Of a DNA stretch of 64,000 bases, positions 56,169-64,000 are shown in pieces. Location of the stretch: assembly GCF_000508085.1 (NCBI RefSeq), contig NZ_KI669560.1, positions 2,008,709-2,072,708 on the forward strand, read 5' to 3'. The notes under the pieces are model-generated. The model had not been told where the DNA came from. It did no database searches and saw nothing but the letters and a program-made list of their open reading frames with translations. The stretch is from Sediminibacterium sp. C3. GTDB taxonomy: Bacteria; Bacteroidota; Bacteroidia; Chitinophagales; Chitinophagaceae. Each line of letters begins with the position of its first letter. Position 1 is the stretch's first letter. The translations under genes and the position numbers were made by a program.

Positions 56169-56986
56169 TTAAAAATATTTTTTATGAAGGTTGAACAAAA
56201 TCTCTCTGCCAATTGGGGTCATACCTTTGGTGGTGTCTTGTAAAAAATGTCTTTTAAAAGCCACGATTGCTGCACTGGTATCTTTTATATCATATCCTAC
56301 AATTCTCAGGCCAGTTATATGATCAAAACTAGCAGGGACTGAATCTCTTTTCTCATCATACCAGTATCCGAACCCTTTTTCAGCCAGCAACTTCCAGGGA
56401 AATCTCCAGTTAGGATCATTCTTACGGGTAGGTGCAATGTCTCCGTGTCCTATAAAATTGGCGGTTGGTATTGCGTAGTCTTTTTTAGTTTACCAAGTAC
56501 AACCAATAAACTGTTGATTTGTGCTTCTTCAAAATATTCAAATCCATTGTTGTCCAGTTCAATCCCAATAGATGCAGAGTTCATGTCTAACTGATTTCCC
56601 CATCTGCTCACACCTGCGTGCTGACCTCTGAAATAATCATTTAGCATCTGGTACACTTTGCCATCACTGCCAATTACATAATGCGCACTCACCGCTGTTC
56701 TGGGCAGCGTGAAGGTTTTTAAGGTTTGTTCTGTGGAATGCTGTGCGGTATGATGAATAATTACATAACTGGGTTTCCTAATCCCAAAATTGGTGGTTCC
56801 CACCCAATAAGGCGACGGAGGAATGGTATCAGATAAAAGGCTGGCTGGAGGGATGGCACCAATTTTACCGAGATAGTTTTTAACCTGTTTTTTATATACT
56901 TTATTAGTGGATCGGTAAGGATGTGAATTACAGGCAAATCCTATAATGGCTAGTAAAGCAGTTAAAAAATAAATTCCTTTTTTCAT
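56169..56986 (-). pseudogene. N-acetylmuramoyl-L-alanine amidase lipoprotein, frameshifted in an A6 tract
   Basis: The first frame (ATG 56986 to stop at 56450) begins with a lipoprotein signal (lipobox FAC, Cys19) and an Amidase_2 domain: YVIIHHTAQHS, SAHYVIGSDGKVYQM and NSASIGIELDNNG. It breaks at the T6/A6 tract at 56481-56486. The following frame carries the missing end of the domain, DYAIPTANFIGHGDIAPTRKNDPNWRFPW, and runs to 56169. One extra A would unite them into about 272 residues. The enzyme would cleave peptidoglycan. May be decay or a sequencing error. Confidence 0.88.
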
Positions 56987-57020
56987 AATCTGGATTATTT
57001 AACTAAGTTATTCATTCGCA

Positions 57021-57347
57021 TTAATCGTATTTGGTTTTTTTCTCCGGTTGATAGGCAAGTTGCTCCTTTAAAGATCCAGCACTGGGATTATTGGTAATAG
57101 AAACTGCTACCTGAAACAATACTATCAGGGCTACAATAGATCCGATTAATTCTTCCCAAAGTATCCAGTATCCCCAGAACCGATACACTTTTGCTTTAGT
57201 TGGATGTGCCGATTCAAAAATCACGGTAACTTTTTGCCCTGGCTGATAAGCAATCAATGGATAATGAGCTTCAACGCGATATTGATGAATTCCGATGGAA
57301 TAAAATGCCATGGGAATGTTTTTCCCACTGGCAGAGTCCTGAACCAA
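57021..57347 (-). CDS. DUF3592-like membrane protein, start unclear
   Basis: The frame from TTG 57345-57347 gives 108 residues, but the same frame extends upstream without a stop to about 57485 and encodes a membrane helix (LTRSLIILYLIIFGSYILW) and QPDFFDGEKSPATIQLVQDSASGK. No ATG, GTG or TTG is in frame before 57347, so the true start may be non-standard or the gene may be damaged. A second helix (WEELIGSIVALIVLFQVAVSI) follows. YQPGQKVTVIFESAHPTKAKVYRFWGYW resembles DUF3592 proteins. It lies after the aconitase terminator. Confidence 0.55.
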   Translation of the reverse strand: MVQDSASGKNIPMAFYSIGIHQYRVEAHYPLIAYQPGQKVTVIFESAHPTKAKVYRFWGYWILWEELIGSIVALIVLFQVAVSITNNPSAGSLKEQLAYQPEKKTKYD

Positions 57348-57475
57348 TTGAATGGTTGCCGGAGATTTTTCTCCGTCAAAAAAATCTGGCTGTCTTGTCC
57401 AGAGAATATAAGAACCAAAAATGATCAGGTATAATATGATTAATGATCGGGTCAGAACACAAAATAATAATTGAA

Positions 57476-57506
57476 TAAAAAAGTCCCACTGAAACTCAGT
57501 GGGACT
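57476..57506 (-). terminator. terminator of the aconitase gene
   Basis: GTCCCACTGA (57483-57492) and TCAGTGGGAC (57496-57505) make a 10-bp perfect stem; a T run follows on the minus strand. Confidence 0.92.
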
Positions 57507-57524
57507 CGGGTATTTTTTCCGGAA

Positions 57525-59795
57525 TTAGTTGCCGGCTACTTGTTTGCGAATAATATTCAACGCGCCACCTGCTTTGAACCACTCAATTTGCTGTGCGTTG
57601 TAAGTATGATTCACAACAATTGAATCCACTGATCCGTCCTTGTGTTGTAAAACAACTGTCAATGACTTACCTGGAGCAAATTCGGTAAGACCCTCAATGC
57701 TGATGGTATCATCTTCCTGAATTTTATCGTAATCGGCTTTATCATTGAAGGTTAAAGCCAGCATACCTTGCTTCTTCAGGTTGGTTTCGTGAATACGGGC
57801 AAAGGATTTAACTAAGATGGCACGAACGCCTAAATGGCGTGGCTCCATTGCTGCATGTTCTCTGGAACTACCTTCTCCATAGTTTTCATCACCTACCACT
57901 ATAGAGCCAATTCCTGCTGCTTTATAAGCTCTTTGTGTAGCAGGAACAGGGCCATATTCACCAGTCAATTGATTCTTTACATTGTCTGTTTTTTCATTAA
58001 AGAAGTTCACAGCACCAATCAACATATTATTGGAAATATTGTCTAAGTGTCCACGGAATTTTAACCATGGACCTGCCATAGAAATATGGTCGGTCGTACA
58101 TTTACCTTTCGCCTTAATCAACAGTTTTAATCCCTTTAGATCCGTTCCTTCCCATGCTGCAAATGGATCAAGCAATTGTAAACGTTTGCTGGTAGGGTCT
58201 ACCTGTACATTTACCTTGCTTCCATCTTCTGCAGGTGCCTGATATCCGGCATCTTCAACTGCAAATCCCTTGGCAGGTAATTCCATGCCAGTGGGTTCAT
58301 CCAGTTTTACCTGCTCACCCTTATCGTTGGTTAAAGTATCGGTGATTGGGTTGAAAGTTAAGTCACCCGCAATGGCTAAAGCAGTTACCAATTCAGGGCT
58401 CGCAACAAAGGCAAGGGTGTTAGGGTTACCATCCGCACGCTTGGCAAAGTTTCTGTTGAAGCTGTGTACAATGGTATTGCGTTCTTGCTTCTCAGCACCC
58501 ATTCTGTCCCACATTCCAATACAAGGACCACAGGCATTGGCAAATACGGTAGCGCCAATTTTATCAAATACTTCAAGGAAGCCATCACGTTCAATGGTAT
58601 AACGTACCTGCTCACTTCCTGGCGTAATAGTGTATTGTGCTTTGGGCGTTAAACCTTTTTCAGCTACCTGCTTGGCAAGACTTACTGCTCTGCTAATGTC
58701 TTCGTAAGAACTATTGGTACAGCTACCAATTAAACCCACTTCCACTTTCGTAGGCCAGCCATTGGCTGCTGCCATTTCTTTCATCTTGGAAATAGGCGTT
58801 GCCAAATCCGGAGTGAAAGGCCCGTTTAAATGGGGTTCTAATTCGCTTAAATTGATTTCAATAACCTGATCAAAATACTTTTCTGGTTCTGCATAAACTT
58901 CAGGGTCAGCATTCAAATAAGCTTTTACGCCATCCGCCATTTGCGCCACTTCTTCTCTTCCGGTCGCTTTCAAGTAACGGCTTATGCTTTCATCGTATCC
59001 GAATGTTGAAGTAGTGGCACCAATTTCGGCTCCCATATTACAAATGGTACCTTTGCCGGTACAGCTCATGGCTGCAGCACCTTCACCAAAATATTCCACA
59101 ATAGCACCCGTTCCACCTTTTACGGTTAAGATACCGGCTACTTTTAAAATAACGTCTTTGGGAGCAGTCCAACCGCTTAATTTACCGGTAAGTTTAATGC
59201 CGATTAGTTTAGGCCATTTCAATTCCCATGGCAATCCTGCCATTACATCACAGGCATCTGCGCCACCCACACCTACAGCAACCATGCCTAATCCACCGGC
59301 ATTTACTGTATGTGAGTCGGTTCCAATCATCATACCACCTGGGAATGCATAGTTTTCCAATACAACCTGATGAATAATACCCGCTCCTGGTTTCCAAAAG
59401 CCAATTCCATATTTGTTAGACACAGAAGCCAGGAAATCATATACTTCCTTACTTTCTGCATTTGCTACTTCAAGGTCTTTTTTGGCTTCGTTTCTAGCAG
59501 TGATTAAGTGGTCACAATGCACCGTAGAAGGTACGGCAGCTTTTGGACGTCCGGCCTGCATGAATTGCAACAAAGCCATCTGTGCGGTTGCATCCTGCAT
59601 TGCCACACGATCAGGGGCAAAATCTACATAACTTTTACCCCTTTCAAAATTACTCAGTTGCTGATCTGCATGTAAATGGGCAAAAAGAATTTTTTCGGAC
59701 AAGGTAAGTGGTCTGCCTAAGGTTTTTCTTGCATTATCTACTTTGGCAGGCATTTCTGCGTACACTTTTTTGATCATGTCTATGTCAAAAGCCAT
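57525..59795 (-). CDS. acnA: aconitate hydratase
   Basis: 756 residues from ATG 59793-59795 ([16 protein letters not shown]). The 4Fe-4S cysteines are in [14 protein letters not shown] and [11 protein letters not shown]; the substrate-binding swivel domain includes [22 protein letters not shown]. It interconverts citrate and isocitrate, feeding the isocitrate dehydrogenase at 24038. It has a promoter at 59838 and its own terminator. Confidence 0.95.
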   Translation of the reverse strand: MAFDIDMIKKVYAEMPAKVDNARKTLGRPLTLSEKILFAHLHADQQLSNFERGKSYVDFAPDRVAMQDATAQMALLQFMQAGRPKAAVPSTVHCDHLITARNEAKKDLEVANAESKEVYDFLASVSNKYGIGFWKPGAGIIHQVVLENYAFPGGMMIGTDSHTVNAGGLGMVAVGVGGADACDVMAGLPWELKWPKLIGIKLTGKLSGWTAPKDVILKVAGILTVKGGTGAIVEYFGEGAAAMSCTGKGTICNMGAEIGATTSTFGYDESISRYLKATGREEVAQMADGVKAYLNADPEVYAEPEKYFDQVIEINLSELEPHLNGPFTPDLATPISKMKEMAAANGWPTKVEVGLIGSCTNSSYEDISRAVSLAKQVAEKGLTPKAQYTITPGSEQVRYTIERDGFLEVFDKIGATVFANACGPCIGMWDRMGAEKQERNTIVHSFNRNFAKRADGNPNTLAFVASPELVTALAIAGDLTFNPITDTLTNDKGEQVKLDEPTGMELPAKGFAVEDAGYQAPAEDGSKVNVQVDPTSKRLQLLDPFAAWEGTDLKGLKLLIKAKGKCTTDHISMAGPWLKFRGHLDNISNNMLIGAVNFFNEKTDNVKNQLTGEYGPVPATQRAYKAAGIGSIVVGDENYGEGSSREHAAMEPRHLGVRAILVKSFARIHETNLKKQGMLALTFNDKADYDKIQEDDTISIEGLTEFAPGKSLTVVLQHKDGSVDSIVVNHTYNAQQIEWFKAGGALNIIRKQVAGN

Positions 59796-59837
59796 AAAGT
59801 GATGTTTTTTATGAGATGAATCTATTTCTAAGCCTCG

Positions 59838-59845
59838 CAAATTTA
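59838..59845 (-). promoter_or_regulatory. -7 element of the aconitase gene
   Basis: On the minus strand TAAATTTG, an exact TAnnTTTG match, with a TTG 22 nt upstream (complement of 59868-59870). Leader of about 36 nt. Confidence 0.55.
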
Positions 59846-59900
59846 CATCATTTCAGCTGTAGGCTATCAAAGGAATGCGAATAAATTTGCAAGGAAATGA

Positions 59901-59908
59901 TAATTTTG
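59901..59908 (+). promoter_or_regulatory. -7 element of the PspC-like gene
   Basis: TAATTTTG, an exact TAnnTTTG match, 16 nt before ATG 59924. Confidence 0.5.
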
Positions 59909-59923
59909 TACGTAATTTCAATT

Positions 59924-60166
59924 ATGGTAAAAAAATGGATTACAATGGATAAAATCAGAGAATTCCTGGAACTGCAGGCTTTTGGAGTTTGTTCTTCTAT
60001 AGGTGAAAAGCTGGGCATTGCATCCACCAGAATCAGAATGTGGTTTATTTATATCTCCTTTCTGACGATGGGCTCCCCTATTATTTTGTACATGATTCTA
60101 GCATTCTGGAAAAACATCAAAAACTATGTTTTTGCAGCTAAGCGAAATCCTTTGAAATACTATTAG
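59924..60166 (+). CDS. PspC domain-like small membrane protein
   Basis: 80 residues from ATG 59924 (MVKKWITMDKIREFLELQ); an in-frame earlier start overlaps the -7 element. The PspC-like core is AFGVCSSIGEKLGIASTRIRMWFIYISFLTMGSPIILYMILAFW with one or two helices. PspC relatives act in envelope stress responses, but no psp genes are near. Divergent from aconitase, convergent with the beta-barrel gene. Confidence 0.7.
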   Translation: MVKKWITMDKIREFLELQAFGVCSSIGEKLGIASTRIRMWFIYISFLTMGSPIILYMILAFWKNIKNYVFAAKRNPLKYY

Positions 60167-60179
60167 TGTTATTTGCCTT

Positions 60180-60834
60180 TTATTTCAGCAAATAGTTTAT
60201 ACCAAAACTCAGATTGTTTAGCGGTGCATTAAAGAACCCTGCACTGAAATTTACACCACTGGTTTTTGAGAGGACACCCGTATTGTCTTTTGTTGAACTG
60301 TATGAGTAATTTATATCCGCAAAACTAGTGTTGGGTTGTAAATTAACCACCAATCTTTCAGTTATTTGATAGCTAAGAACCGGAGCAATACCCAGGTTCA
60401 TTCCATAAGAATTGGTTCTTAATGGGTTGGACACCAATTTCTGGGTATTGGTTTGAATGTTGAAACCGCCTCCGAAACTTAGTCCTATAAAGAGTTTTTT
60501 GGCAAGTTCTTTAAAGCGGACTTGCCGATATCCTACATTAAACCCATTACCCACATTTGATACTTCTTGATTGTTGTTGAGATTTTTGAAGTTACTGTAA
60601 TTATACCCCAGACTAAAAAAGTTAAAATATTCTTTTTGTTAAAACGGCCATAGCCAAAACCAAGACCCAAAAAAGATTGTTCTGTTGATTGGTAAAATTG
60701 GGTTGGCTTTTGCTTGAATTTGGGCTTAATATAATTGAGCCATTAACTAATTGCTGATTTACAGAACCAAATTGCGCTTTTAATAACCCACTACATAAAG
60801 AGAGGGAGAGCGTTAGCAGCAGAGTTTTTTTCAT
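60180..60834 (-). pseudogene. outer-membrane beta-barrel protein with two homopolymer frameshifts
   Basis: ATG 60834 starts a signal peptide (MKKTLLLTLSLSLCSGLLKAQ) and runs to QQNNLF. There an A6/T6 tract (60669-60674) shifts it. One more T restores GLGFGYGRFNK; a second break at the A5/T5 tract (60633-60637) needs one more A to give KEYFNFFSLGYNYSNFK, after which the remaining frame (from 60554) continues through GNGFNVGYRQVRF and alternating barrel strands (FIGLSFGGGFNIQTN, APVLSYQITERLVVNLQP, LSFGINYLLK). The combined protein of about 217 residues looks like a small porin-like beta-barrel. Two independent breaks in one short gene. Confidence 0.82.
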
Positions 60835-60905
60835 ATTGATTTTTAATCAAAAATGAATATTCCCCCTGAAACTATTGCACTCTGAAATGTTAATTTAAGT
60901 GGTAA

Positions 60906-62570
60906 TTACCCTTTCTTTACTTCTTTAGCCCAGGCATCTTTCAGCGTAACCGTTCTGTTAAAGACCAGTTTGGCTGGATTGCTGTCAGGATCCTGTACAA
61001 AATACCCCTTACGCAAAAACTGGAAAGCCTGACCTGAAGGGTCATTTGCCAATGCTGGTTCAGCATAAGCACCTGAAATGATTTGCAAAGAATCCGGGTT
61101 GATATGGTCTTTGAAATCGCCTTCAGCATTAGCCACATCTTCCACTTTAAACAAGCGGTCGTATAATCTAACTTCCGCCTGGATGGCATGTGCTGCGCTA
61201 ACCCAATGCAGGGTTCCTTTTACGTGTATGCCAGAACTGTCTGATCCACTTTTACTCTCTGGTATATATGTGCAATGAAGCGCCATTATATTTCCCTGAT
61301 CATCTTTAATAACCTCCTCGCATTTGATAATATAGGCACTTTTTAGTCGAACCATCTGACCGGGTGCCAGTCTGAAATATTTCTTTGGTGGATTTTCCAT
61401 GAAATCTTCGCGCTCAATCCATAATTCTTTACTGAACGGAACTGTTCTTACGCCACCATTGGGATTTTCCGGGTTGTTTTCACTGGTTAATGCTTCAGAC
61501 GCCTGAGTATAGTTGGTAATGATTACTTTAATGGGATCAAAAACCACCATTCTTCTTAATGCAGTTTTGTTGAGTTCTTCCCTGACACAAAACTCCAGCA
61601 AACCCACATCAATCAGGTTGTCTCTTTTAGCAACTCCTATTCTGTCACAGAACTCACGAATGGCTGCTGCAGGATATCCTCTTCTTCTCATCCCGCTGAT
61701 GGTACTCATGCGCGGGTCGTCCCAGCCATGTACTATTTTTTCATTTACCAGTTGCAATAATTTTCTCTTGCTCATGACCGTATAAGTCATGTTTAAACGC
61801 GCAAATTCATATTGTTTGGAAGGGAATGTATTTAAATTTTCAATACACCAATCATACAAAGGACGATGCGGAACAAATTCCAATGTGCAAATGGAATGTG
61901 TTATTTTTTCAATGGAATCACTTTGTCCATGTGCAAAATCGTACATGGGGTAAATGCACCATTTGTCTCCGGTTCTGTGATGCTTTGCATGTTTAATTCT
62001 ATAAATAATAGGATCTCTGAGCAACATATTGGGAGATTCCATGTCAATTTTCGCTCTCAATACTTTTGCTCCATCCGGAAATTCTCCGGCTTTCATGGCT
62101 TCGAACAAAGTCCTGTTTTCAGCGGGTGTTCTTTCAGCATATATATTTCTGATTCCCGGTGTTGTAGGTGTACCTTTTTGCGCAGCAATTTCTTCACTCG
62201 TACTATCGTCTACATAAGCAAGTCCTTTATCAATCAGCTGCAATGCCATTGCATAGAGTTGATCAAAATAGTCGGAAGCATATAGTTCAAGCGCCCAGTT
62301 AAATCCTAGCCACTTTACATCATTCTTTATGCTCTCCACATATTCTGTATCTTCTGTAACGGGATTGGTATCGTCGAATCTTAAATTGGTGCTACCACCA
62401 TATTTAAGTGCAAGACCAAAATTTAGTACAATGCTCTTCGCATGTCCAATATGCAGGTATCCGTTTGGCTCTGGCGGGAAACGGGTAGTAATTGATTGGT
62501 GTTTTCCGCTGGCTAAATCCGCTTCAATAATTTCTTCAATAAAATTCAAACTCTTCTCTTCGCTGCTCAT
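60906..62570 (-). CDS. glnS: glutamine--tRNA ligase
   Basis: 554 residues. [16 protein letters not shown] is the HIGH motif and [11 protein letters not shown] the KMSKS motif; the anticodon-binding beta-barrels follow (about 345-554). Class I synthetase charging tRNA-Gln, so the organism does not depend only on GatCAB for Gln-tRNA. The next gene starts 17 nt downstream. Confidence 0.96.
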   Translation of the reverse strand: MSSEEKSLNFIEEIIEADLASGKHQSITTRFPPEPNGYLHIGHAKSIVLNFGLALKYGGSTNLRFDDTNPVTEDTEYVESIKNDVKWLGFNWALELYASDYFDQLYAMALQLIDKGLAYVDDSTSEEIAAQKGTPTTPGIRNIYAERTPAENRTLFEAMKAGEFPDGAKVLRAKIDMESPNMLLRDPIIYRIKHAKHHRTGDKWCIYPMYDFAHGQSDSIEKITHSICTLEFVPHRPLYDWCIENLNTFPSKQYEFARLNMTYTVMSKRKLLQLVNEKIVHGWDDPRMSTISGMRRRGYPAAAIREFCDRIGVAKRDNLIDVGLLEFCVREELNKTALRRMVVFDPIKVIITNYTQASEALTSENNPENPNGGVRTVPFSKELWIEREDFMENPPKKYFRLAPGQMVRLKSAYIIKCEEVIKDDQGNIMALHCTYIPESKSGSDSSGIHVKGTLHWVSAAHAIQAEVRLYDRLFKVEDVANAEGDFKDHINPDSLQIISGAYAEPALANDPSGQAFQFLRKGYFVQDPDSNPAKLVFNRTVTLKDAWAKEVKKG

Positions 62571-62587
62571 TCCGTATTTTTTCTTAA

Positions 62588-63109
62588 TTATTTTCCTATT
62601 TCAACACTATCGAAAAAAGCCTGCGCATCAGCTGCTTTGGCTTCCTTGTTACTGGAGTAATACAATACCTGATGTAAAACAGGCCCCATAAAGAAAATAT
62701 AACCAAAAGCTTTTTTCCCTTTTAAGTTCTCATCTGAGGAGTTCGCTCCGTCAATTTCAATATAAAGACTGTTCTTGTCCTTGAATTTGGTGATCATGTC
62801 TTTATTGATATTTGCCCCAGCCATCTGACTGGACATGCCTGCTTTTAGTTGTTCCCAAAATCCATCACCCATCATTTCAATGGGATCTCCCATTAAACCC
62901 ATGGCACTTAAATCAAATACCAAAGCACCGTAAGATTTTGTGCTGTCCTTATCTGTTGCAAAAAAAATGGTAGCACCATTGGCTGATCTTTCTGCCGGTT
63001 TTGTAGGGAATACAACGGTTACTTTTTCAGATAATTTTTGAGGAACATTTTGTCCGTTCGCTATTTGCACAGAAGCAAAAGCGATGAATGCAAGTATCAA
63101 TTTTTTCAT
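62588..63109 (-). CDS. secreted protein of unknown function
   Basis: 173 residues. Signal peptide ([20 protein letters not shown]), then a mixed alpha/beta domain with [32 protein letters not shown] and [23 protein letters not shown]. No family is recognised. It lies between hutH (3 nt) and glnS (17 nt) in one leftward series. Confidence 0.7.
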   Translation of the reverse strand: MKKLILAFIAFASVQIANGQNVPQKLSEKVTVVFPTKPAERSANGATIFFATDKDSTKSYGALVFDLSAMGLMGDPIEMMGDGFWEQLKAGMSSQMAGANINKDMITKFKDKNSLYIEIDGANSSDENLKGKKAFGYIFFMGPVLHQVLYYSSNKEAKAADAQAFFDSVEIGK

Positions 63110-63112
63110 AAT

Positions 63113-64000
63113 CTAGAGTTTCCCGGTTTCGTAACGGGCGATAAAATTAATTGAATTTACCATGTCTGTATGCAAAATTCTGTCTGCATCATTAAAAGGC
63201 ACTATTTCTCTGAACTCTTTCATTATAGATTCTAGTATCGGAGAACTGCTGGAGGGTCTTCTGAAATCCAGGGCCTGTGCTGCTGTCATTAATTCTATGC
63301 CCAATACTTTTTCTACATTTTGAAGCAAACGGAAGCATTTGGTTGCTGCATTTGCCCCCATACTTACATGGTCTTCCTGATTATTAGAACTGGAAATACT
63401 ATCAATCGACGACGGGGTACACAGTTGCTTATTCTCGCTTACAATGCCAGCCGCAGTGTATTGGGGAATCATAAACCCTGAGTTCAATCCTGCATTCTTC
63501 ACTAAAAACAGTGGCAGGTTCCGCTGCCCAGAAATCAACTGATAGGTTCTTCTTTCTGAAATGCTGGCAATTTCACTCATGGCGATACATAGATAATCCA
63601 GATTGATAGCCAGGGGCTGTCCATGAAAATTCCCCCCGCTTAAAATTAGGTCGAGATCGGGAAATACGTTTGGATTGTCTGTAACCGAATTCACTTCTTG
63701 CATAAATACGGCAAGAATATGTTTGAATGCATCTTTACTAGCCCCGTGTACTTGCGGAATACAACGGAATGAATAAGGATCTTGAACCTGAGATTTGGTT
63801 TGCTGCGATATCGTGCTTCCTACTAAGTATTTTCTAATTTGCTGCGCAGTTTTTATTTGACCCTGATGGCCTCTAATCGCATGAATGGCTTCGTGAAAGG
63901 GTTCCATAACGCAATCAAATGCATCTATGGACAGTGCTGCAATCAGGTCGGCCATTTTCAATAAATGCTCAGCTTTTTTTAAGCAATACAAGCCATAGGC
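63113..64000 (-). CDS. hutH: histidine ammonia-lyase, C-terminal part (5' end outside window)
   Basis: 296 codons, in frame to the last base. SVTDNPNVFPDLDLILSGGNFHGQP, LSGQRNLPLFL-type and QYTAAGIVSENKQLCTPSSIDSISSSNNQEDHVSMGANAA are family motifs. The MIO-forming Ala-Ser-Gly segment is upstream, outside the window. It deaminates histidine to urocanate. No other hut gene is visible on this side. Confidence 0.93.
   Translation of the reverse strand, partial: AYGLYCLKKAEHLLKMADLIAALSIDAFDCVMEPFHEAIHAIRGHQGQIKTAQQIRKYLVGSTISQQTKSQVQDPYSFRCIPQVHGASKDAFKHILAVFMQEVNSVTDNPNVFPDLDLILSGGNFHGQPLAINLDYLCIAMSEIASISERRTYQLISGQRNLPLFLVKNAGLNSGFMIPQYTAAGIVSENKQLCTPSSIDSISSSNNQEDHVSMGANAATKCFRLLQNVEKVLGIELMTAAQALDFRRPSSSSPILESIMKEFREIVPFNDADRILHTDMVNSINFIARYETGKL

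Noticed and set aside
1-64000. CRISPR array, prophage or insertion sequence
   Set aside because: No regularly spaced repeats, integrase, transposase or phage structural genes were seen.

Overview
The window looks like part of a Bacteroidota chromosome, most likely Chitinophagaceae (a Sediminibacterium-like organism; the family assignment is inference). Reasons: a moderately AT-rich genome; several TAnnTTTG -7 promoter elements of the Bacteroidota type; a secreted protein with a gliding-motility/type IX secretion C-terminal domain; a fused SecDF; an extended NusB; and a futalosine-pathway menaquinone gene (mqnE). No rRNA, tRNA, CRISPR array, prophage or insertion sequence was seen. It is ordinary core chromosome with some envelope and accessory genes.

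Layout. 1-1244 is a truncated glutamate-synthase-like FMN protein, read leftward behind a leader with two hairpins. 1517-5339 is a five-gene rightward operon: di-iron Fe-S repair protein (Ric/ScdA), a DUF1858/DUF2249 protein, a multi-helix membrane protein with heme-ligand-like histidines, a MIP18/DUF59 protein and an Rrf2 regulator. It reads as a nitric-oxide/nitrosative-stress module, and two palindromes lie directly before its -7 element. 5328-11946 (leftward) carries sulfatase, YhcH-type protein, T9SS-type surface protein, MutS2 and a membrane protein. 12094-15976 has a lipoprotein MsrA, a frameshifted M1 peptidase and a Wzx-like flippase. 16004-23376 holds an NlpC/P60 lipoprotein, dnaE, trxA, a nucleoside transporter and mqnE. 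23382-27005 (leftward) has a VOC protein, a small unknown, NADP-isocitrate dehydrogenase and serine dehydratase. 27045-33914 includes a serine hydrolase, an aminotransferase, two tandem M14 carboxypeptidase homologues (the second has lost its catalytic residues) and a rRNA-methyltransferase-like protein. 33943-38091 is nusB-yajC-coaE and groESL. 38137-41839 is a response regulator, a frameshifted histidine kinase and a divergent frameshifted lipoprotein, linked by two copies of an 18-bp palindrome and a G9 tract. 41872-49791 includes YhhN, an FKBP lipoprotein, SecDF, an IscA-type protein and a methylmalonyl-CoA mutase large chain. 49907-56986 has an M20 and an S9 peptidase, YggS, an acyl-CoA dehydrogenase, a secreted unknown and a frameshifted amidase. 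57021-64000 has a DUF3592-like protein, aconitase, a PspC-like protein, a doubly frameshifted beta-barrel, GlnRS, a secreted unknown and the C-terminal part of histidine ammonia-lyase.

The most striking features are: (1) six A/T-homopolymer frameshifts in five envelope or sensory genes; (2) the NO-stress operon with its tiled palindromes; (3) the shared 18-bp palindrome plus G9 tract around the two-component locus; (4) the tandem active/inactive M14 pair; and (5) the structured leader of the glutamate-synthase-like gene. Sequencing error is the main rival explanation for the frameshifts.
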